Below are positions 59,181 to 64,000 of a stretch of DNA of 64,000 bases, piece by piece (within the stretch, counting starts at the first letter, position 1; the number at the start of each line of letters is the position of its first letter). Under the pieces are notes generated by a model. The model made no database searches and was not told where the DNA came from. It was given only the letters and a program-made list of their open reading frames with translations. A program made the position numbers and the translations under genes. Location of the stretch: the NCBI GenBank assembly GCA_029781035.1, contig JAKOXK010000034.1:1-64000 (forward strand), written 5' to 3'. Origin of the DNA: Armatimonadota bacterium (GTDB taxonomy: Bacteria; Armatimonadota; Fimbriimonadia; Fimbriimonadales; Fimbriimonadaceae).

Positions 59181-61820
59181 ATGAGGTTCGCCCCCGCACT
59201 CGTCGTTTTGTCCGCGGCGTGCTCCGCACAGGCGGCCAGGATCGTGCAAGTCATGGAAGACAACCTACGCGTCCAAGTCTTGTCCCCGAACTTGGTCAGG
59301 CTCGAGGTCAAGGGGCCCCATGGCTTTGAGAACCGGCCAACTTTTGTCGTCCGTGACCGAAACTGGCCAGGAATCAAGCAGTACAGTATCGCCAAGGACA
59401 ACACGGAAGGGACGACGGTCGAGATCCCTGGCTATAAAATCACTGTCGCGCCTGGAGCTCGTGATCTTTCCGCAGTCAAGATCGCCGATAGCGCCGGCCA
59501 CCTAGTCTATCAAGGTCAAGTGTCGACACCTGAACCTCAATGGTTTCCTGGCCCGGCCGACAAGTGGGGCGCCTTTGCGGTCGCCGACAACCCCCGGATC
59601 GTGCCGCCTGCTTGGGGGGCCACTCCGGCTCCGCCTAACTCCCAGTTTCCCGAGACCAGTGGTTGGGACACGACGAACCAGGCTCCGGACGTCTATGTCT
59701 TCCTTAACAGGGGTGGCGGCTACCGGCAATTCGTCAAGGACTATTTGAAGCTGACTGGGCACATTGAGATGCCTCCGCTCTTCGCATTCGGGCTCATCGA
59801 CAGCCGCTATCACCCGTACACCCAAGAACAGGCCCTCGGAGTGATCGACCGCTACCGGGAAGAAGGCTTTCCCCTCGACATGTTCGTCGTAGACACCGAC
59901 TGGCGTACCGGAGCCTCACTCGGCTACCACATCAACACGAAGCTGTGGCCCGACATGGCAGGCTTCCTCCGGCAAGCGCACGAGCGAGGCGTCCGAACGA
60001 TGTTCAACGACCATCCCGAACCTCAGACACCCACGGCACTCGACCCGAAAGAGATGCAGTACCGTTGGGACGGACTGACCAGCTTGCTCAAGATCGGCGC
60101 CGACGTATGGTGGTACGACCGCAACTGGATCACTCGGCTGCACGAGCCTGCTCCAGGGCTCAGACCGGAAATCTGGGGTGAACGCGTCTTCCACGACATG
60201 ACCCAGCGATTCAGACCTACGCAACGGCCGATGATCATGTCGAACGTCCAAGGAATTGACAACGGTATCCGCAAGTACCCTCCTCAGCCAGGTTTCCATC
60301 GGTTTCCCATCTATTGGACAGGTGACACGGGCGCCCTGTGGCCCTATTTGAAATACGGCATTGCCAATGCGGTGGACGGAGGCGTCGAGAGCCTTCTCCC
60401 CTTTATGAGCGAGGATCTGACTGGTCACTGGGGCCACCCCACAGACGAACTTTACGTCCGGTTTATGCAGTACGGCTGTCTCTCTCCGATCACTCGTATC
60501 CACTGCACCGCCGGAGAAACCCGACTGCCCTGGGACTACGGCAAAGAAGCCGAGGCCATCACGCGCGATTACGTGAACATGAGGTACCGGTTGCTGCCCA
60601 CGATCTACTCGGCTGCTCGCAGGGCACACGACGACGGGACTCCGGTCTTGCGTCGGTGCGATCTTGAATGGCCGCAATACAAGCAGGCCAGGGACAACCA
60701 GCAGTACCTTCTTGGAGACGACATCCTGGTCGCGCCGGTCAACGAGAGCAAGGACGGGAGCGCCGAGGACATTCCAGCCGCGATGTACCACACGAAAGAC
60801 GGCAAGCCCGGACTGCTGGGAGAGTATTTCGACAACGTTGATTTGGAAGGGAAGCCTGTCCTGACGAGGATCGACAAGAGCGTCTCGTTCGAGTGGGGTG
60901 AAGGCTCTCCTGACAAGGCCGTGCCGAAGGACAAGTTCTCCGCCCGCTGGACTGGCGTCATTGGCCCAATGCCAGAGACTGGCGACTACGTTGTCGGAAC
61001 CAACACCGACGACGGGGCCAAACTCTATCTGGATGGACACTTGATGGTCAGCAAGTGGGTTCCCCAAGGTGGAGTCACCAACACCAAAACCGTCCGACTG
61101 GACAAGGGCAAAAGCTACGACATCGAGTTCCGGTACTACGAGGATGGTGGCGACGCCTTAGCACACCTCGTGTGGATAAGGTCCAGTCAACGCCACGATT
61201 CGGTTATGCGGACTCTTTGGCTCCCTCCAGGCGAATGGGTGGACGCTTGGACGGGCGCCAGACTCCGAGGGCCGAGCACAGTCACGATGGAAGTCCCGCT
61301 GTGGAAGACGCCGATCTTCATCCGAGAGGGAGGCGTCGTGTTCCTGTCGAAGGTCGTCAAGAGCACCGGTCTCGAAAGCATCTGGAAGTCGCCGGTCGCC
61401 GACCTGTATGTCCCTACGACGGACGCGCTTGAATCACGGGAACTCTATGAGGACGATGGGTTGACGCCGGGTTATCTGTCAGGCGAGTGCGCCAGAACGA
61501 CCGTTTCGGTTCGTAGGGCGGGCGATCGTGTCACGGTCAACATCTCGGGAGCCAAAGGCGACTATCCCGGCCTCCCGCTTGAGCGCGCTTGGAAACTCAA
61601 CTTCCATTTGCCCGAAGGCACGGTCATCAGGAAGGCAACGCTCGATGGGGAGCCCGCTCGGCTCGATCACTTCGAGGCACCTTCCGCAGGAGAGCAGCCG
61701 ATGCCTTTCCGGACGGAAGGGCCGAACGGGATGTCGACCCGAGTGGCCAACGTTCGGCAAGCGCACGAGATCGTCTTGACCCTTGGTCGGTCGCCTCGTC
61801 CGGCTAAGATCAAAGTCTGA
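59181..61820 (+). CDS. Exported GH31 glycoside hydrolase with inserted PA14 domain
   Basis: An 879-residue exported alpha-glycosidase-type enzyme with a signal peptide (FAPALVVLSAACSAQA). The (beta/alpha)8 core has the likely nucleophile Asp313 in WWYDRNW and acid/base Asp382 in WTGDTGALW. A PA14 domain (~540-670: GLLGEYFDNVDLEGKP, TNTDDGAKLYLDGHL) is inserted after the barrel, before the C-terminal beta domains; such modules bind sugars. The closest types act on alpha-glucosides or alpha-xylosides. TAAAAC lies exactly six bases before the ATG. The stop overlaps the next start (TGATG). Confidence 0.92.
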   Translation: MRFAPALVVLSAACSAQAARIVQVMEDNLRVQVLSPNLVRLEVKGPHGFENRPTFVVRDRNWPGIKQYSIAKDNTEGTTVEIPGYKITVAPGARDLSAVKIADSAGHLVYQGQVSTPEPQWFPGPADKWGAFAVADNPRIVPPAWGATPAPPNSQFPETSGWDTTNQAPDVYVFLNRGGGYRQFVKDYLKLTGHIEMPPLFAFGLIDSRYHPYTQEQALGVIDRYREEGFPLDMFVVDTDWRTGASLGYHINTKLWPDMAGFLRQAHERGVRTMFNDHPEPQTPTALDPKEMQYRWDGLTSLLKIGADVWWYDRNWITRLHEPAPGLRPEIWGERVFHDMTQRFRPTQRPMIMSNVQGIDNGIRKYPPQPGFHRFPIYWTGDTGALWPYLKYGIANAVDGGVESLLPFMSEDLTGHWGHPTDELYVRFMQYGCLSPITRIHCTAGETRLPWDYGKEAEAITRDYVNMRYRLLPTIYSAARRAHDDGTPVLRRCDLEWPQYKQARDNQQYLLGDDILVAPVNESKDGSAEDIPAAMYHTKDGKPGLLGEYFDNVDLEGKPVLTRIDKSVSFEWGEGSPDKAVPKDKFSARWTGVIGPMPETGDYVVGTNTDDGAKLYLDGHLMVSKWVPQGGVTNTKTVRLDKGKSYDIEFRYYEDGGDALAHLVWIRSSQRHDSVMRTLWLPPGEWVDAWTGARLRGPSTVTMEVPLWKTPIFIREGGVVFLSKVVKSTGLESIWKSPVADLYVPTTDALESRELYEDDGLTPGYLSGECARTTVSVRRAGDRVTVNISGAKGDYPGLPLERAWKLNFHLPEGTVIRKATLDGEPARLDHFEAPSAGEQPMPFRTEGPNGMSTRVANVRQAHEIVLTLGRSPRPAKIKV

Positions 61821-63217
61821 TGGAAGGCCCGGAAGCACCGCCCCTGGTTAGCGAAGAGCCAAGCCCGCCCGAAGTCCGTGAGGTTCGGGCACCGTTCGCT
61901 TGGATCCTCCTGGGGCTGTTCTTCGCTTTCCTGATCGTGACTCAGGTCATGGCCGCCGAGACGGGAAAGAAGCCGGCAGTCAACGAGTCGGAGTCTGTGG
62001 GGGCGATCAAGCAAGCTCTCTTGACACGGTATCTCCTGAAGAAGACCGAGTCGATCACCCCCAAGACGACGGTGCGGAGAGACCCCGACAGCAGGATCCT
62101 GTCCCTATACGATGTCCTGAACAAGCAAACCGTGCTTACGCCTTCAGACGCCAAGATTGAACTGGCCATCGGCGGGCTGCTCAAAAAACCTGCCAGTCCC
62201 AAGGCGCTGAAGACCCTGAGTGACAGCAAGGATCCGGCCGATCACGTCTACGCCAAAGTGTTCGACGGCTCACCGATAGACTTGGGTTGGGTCGAGAGGT
62301 CACGCAAGGACTTCCCGAGTAACTTTCTGGGTCGCGTCGTCTTGGCAGAGGCACGGGAGCGGGCCGGATCCAAGGGTGAGATCAGCCGGATCGTTGACGA
62401 CCGCGACGTGGCGTTCACTTCCTTTGTAACCGTGGCTGGATCCCTTGTCATCATCGTTGGGCTGGCCATGTTGCTCTTCGGTGTCATCAGTCTCTTTGCC
62501 CGCATGAAGCCAGCGGGGCCGCCCTGCGGCGTCGTGTCGTCTGGGATGTCCGATCGCCTCGCCATGCGCATGGCGCTCTTCTTGCTTACCTTCACGGGCG
62601 TCGAGATGGTCGTTGTCCCGCTAGTCAGAGGGCGTGTCGAGTCGGGAGTAGGAACTCTCTTAATCGAGATCGGAACGCTGGTTGTCACCGTGCTGCTTTG
62701 CAGCGTTCCGATTTTCGGGTTTGCCGATCCCGCGAAGCGACTCATTGGTACCACCAAGAACTGGCCAAAGCTGGTCGGTATGGGAATCCTTGGCTTCTGT
62801 GCCAACGCGCCGCTTACGATTCTGCTTGCGCTGGCTGCGCAGCAAGCGTTCAGGAACCTGCCGGCTCCCTCTCACCCCATCAACGAGCAGTTGGGTCTTG
62901 GAGCGAGCCCTATCACCCTGCTGACCATCTTCGCAACCGTCTCTCTGCTCGCCCCCGTCCTTGAGGAACTCACTTTCAGAGGCATCCTCTTCCCGGCCAT
63001 GACCCGGTACATGAAGCCAGTGCTTGCGATGTTGGTCAGCGGGCTACTCTTTGGCGCGATTCATCCACAGGGTCCGATCCTCTGGGCCGCACTCGGGTCA
63101 GTGGGGTTCGTCTCTGCCTATCTCGCTTATCAGACCGGGTCTCTCGTTCCTTCGATGGTGATGCACGCCGTGCACAACTCGGCGATCCTCTGTGTCAGCA
63201 TGGCTTTGCTCTATTGA
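61820..63217 (+). CDS. CPBP-family intramembrane metalloprotease
   Basis: A 465-residue membrane protein. The C-terminal ABI/Rce1-like domain has all motifs: PVLEELTFRGILFP (EExxxR), LFGAIHP (FxxxH) and MHAVHNSAI (HxxxN). The N-terminal ~200 residues contain one membrane helix, then a soluble helical part (~60-190), then more helices. These proteases cleave within membranes; substrates are unknown. It starts on the last base of the GH31 stop and its own stop overlaps the cysteine desulfurase TTG. Confidence 0.88.
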   Translation: MEGPEAPPLVSEEPSPPEVREVRAPFAWILLGLFFAFLIVTQVMAAETGKKPAVNESESVGAIKQALLTRYLLKKTESITPKTTVRRDPDSRILSLYDVLNKQTVLTPSDAKIELAIGGLLKKPASPKALKTLSDSKDPADHVYAKVFDGSPIDLGWVERSRKDFPSNFLGRVVLAEARERAGSKGEISRIVDDRDVAFTSFVTVAGSLVIIVGLAMLLFGVISLFARMKPAGPPCGVVSSGMSDRLAMRMALFLLTFTGVEMVVVPLVRGRVESGVGTLLIEIGTLVVTVLLCSVPIFGFADPAKRLIGTTKNWPKLVGMGILGFCANAPLTILLALAAQQAFRNLPAPSHPINEQLGLGASPITLLTIFATVSLLAPVLEELTFRGILFPAMTRYMKPVLAMLVSGLLFGAIHPQGPILWAALGSVGFVSAYLAYQTGSLVPSMVMHAVHNSAILCVSMALLY

Positions 63218-64000
63218 AGCGGATTTATCTGGACCACGCTGCCACCACGCCTCTCTTGCCTGAGGCGAGAGAGGCCATGCTTCGATGGCTCGGGCCTCCG
63301 TCCAATCCCTCTTCCCTCCACGTGGAGGGACGGGTGGCACGAGCGGCCGTAGACGGCGCCCGCGAAGTCCTGGCGGACTCGCTCGGTTGCCTCTTTGGCG
63401 AAGTGCTGTTCACATCAAGTGGTACCGAATCGGCAAACCTGGCGATACTGGGGCTCGCGCTCGCGAACGAGTCTCCAAGCCGTAACCGGATCCTGATGGG
63501 TGCTGCTGAGCACCATGCCGTCCTGCATTGCTGTCCACTGCTGGAGAGACTCGGGTACAGCGTTGGCCTGATCCCAGTCGATTCTGTTGCCCGGTCCGAT
63601 CCTGATGCCCTTCGAGGACACATTGGCGTTGACGTCCTCCTTGTATGCCTGATGCACGCCAACAACGAACTAGGAACGATCAATCCCGTTGCAGACCTGG
63701 CGACCGTCACCCGGGAAGCGGGCGCCTACTTCTTTTGCGACGCAGTCCAGACCTTCCCGTACTGCCCATCGGTCGGCGAACTGGGGGCGGATCTCGTCAG
63801 CGTCTCAGCGCACAAGCTTTATGGGCCGACAGGAGTCGGCGCCCTCTACGTTCGGGCAGGGACGCCTCTGGCCCCGGTCGTTCTTGGTGGGGGTCAAGAA
63901 CGGGAATTACGCGCGGGAACGGAGAACGTGGCGGGAATTGTCGGGTTTGCTGAGGCCGTCAAGTGGTGCAGGGATCATCCACAGGTTCAGACACAGAAGC
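63214..64000 (+). CDS. Cysteine desulfurase (NifS/IscS family), 3' partial
   Basis: A PLP-dependent class V aminotransferase-fold enzyme, cut by the right edge; 262 residues are visible. It begins KRIYLDHAATTPLLPEARE, with FTSSGTESANLA (PLP phosphate loop), EHHAVLHCC, MHANNELGTINP, FCDAVQTFPY and the PLP Lys in SVSAHKLYGPTGVGALYVR; RAGTENVAGIVGF follows. It removes sulfur from cysteine for Fe-S clusters or tRNA thiolation. The active-site Cys loop lies beyond the window. The TTG start overlaps the protease stop (TTGA). Confidence 0.93.
   Translation, partial: MKRIYLDHAATTPLLPEAREAMLRWLGPPSNPSSLHVEGRVARAAVDGAREVLADSLGCLFGEVLFTSSGTESANLAILGLALANESPSRNRILMGAAEHHAVLHCCPLLERLGYSVGLIPVDSVARSDPDALRGHIGVDVLLVCLMHANNELGTINPVADLATVTREAGAYFFCDAVQTFPYCPSVGELGADLVSVSAHKLYGPTGVGALYVRAGTPLAPVVLGGGQERELRAGTENVAGIVGFAEAVKWCRDHPQVQTQK

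Noticed and set aside
59916-61067. 383-codon minus-strand frame
   Set aside because: Antisense to the GH31 catalytic domain; no motif.

Overview
This is a GC-rich (about 60%) bacterial chromosome segment with dense coding and no mobile element, phage gene or CRISPR array. The gene set suggests an Armatimonadota (Fimbriimonadia-like) bacterium or a close relative: a didermic pilus operon (pilM-N-O-P-Q), a separate pilB, a tricorn-type protease, many small exported proteins of unknown function, and cytochrome and sortilin-like proteins typical of such phyla. This placement is inferred from gene content; no 16S gene is present.

Layout. 0-6.5 kb: exported phosphodiester glycosidase (cut by the left edge), tricorn protease, pilB. 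6.4-9.9 kb: tRNA-His, hisS and hutH in a row, then rnpB on the opposite strand. 9.9-17.5 kb: GNAT, cysS, a minus-strand group (DUF1015, metallo-beta-lactamase fold, SpoU methyltransferase, TPR), then a prenyl synthase and a methyltransferase. 17.5-24 kb: a large exported protein, purK and a minus-strand fabI group. 24-31 kb: a probable new structured RNA, tRNA-Ser, lytic transglycosylase, deacetylase, a MarR-controlled pair, msrB, a c-di-AMP riboswitch, an MFS pump and tRNA-Pro. 31-38 kb: ZIP transporter, lipoprotein, TPR protein, a second tRNA-Pro, hutU and a peptidase. 38.6-41.7 kb: ftcD and hutI, divergent. 41.6-49 kb: cytochrome/redoxin pair, small proteins and a pyrophosphate-type phosphofructokinase. 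49-64 kb: Asp-box propeller protein, the pilus operon, GH31, a CPBP protease and a cysteine desulfurase cut by the right edge.

Genes working together. HutH, HutU, HutI and bifunctional FtcD make a complete histidine-to-glutamate route through tetrahydrofolate, but they lie at four separate loci, and hutH is joined to tRNA-His and hisS. The ExeA-type ATPase, a helix-turn-helix protein and PilM-N-O-P-Q form one overlapping operon for the pilus inner-membrane platform and secretin. PilB, the extension motor, is encoded about 50 kb away.

The strongest general signal is in the promoters. At least ten genes carry a TANNNT box ending exactly six bases before the start codon and have no Shine-Dalgarno sequence, which is the pattern of leaderless mRNAs; three more have near-matching boxes at the same spacing. 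Other points to follow are a tRNA-His without the usual G-1:C73 pair next to a divergent HisRS, a five-hairpin RNA with its own terminator beside tRNA-Ser, and a c-di-AMP riboswitch with no recognisable gene behind it.
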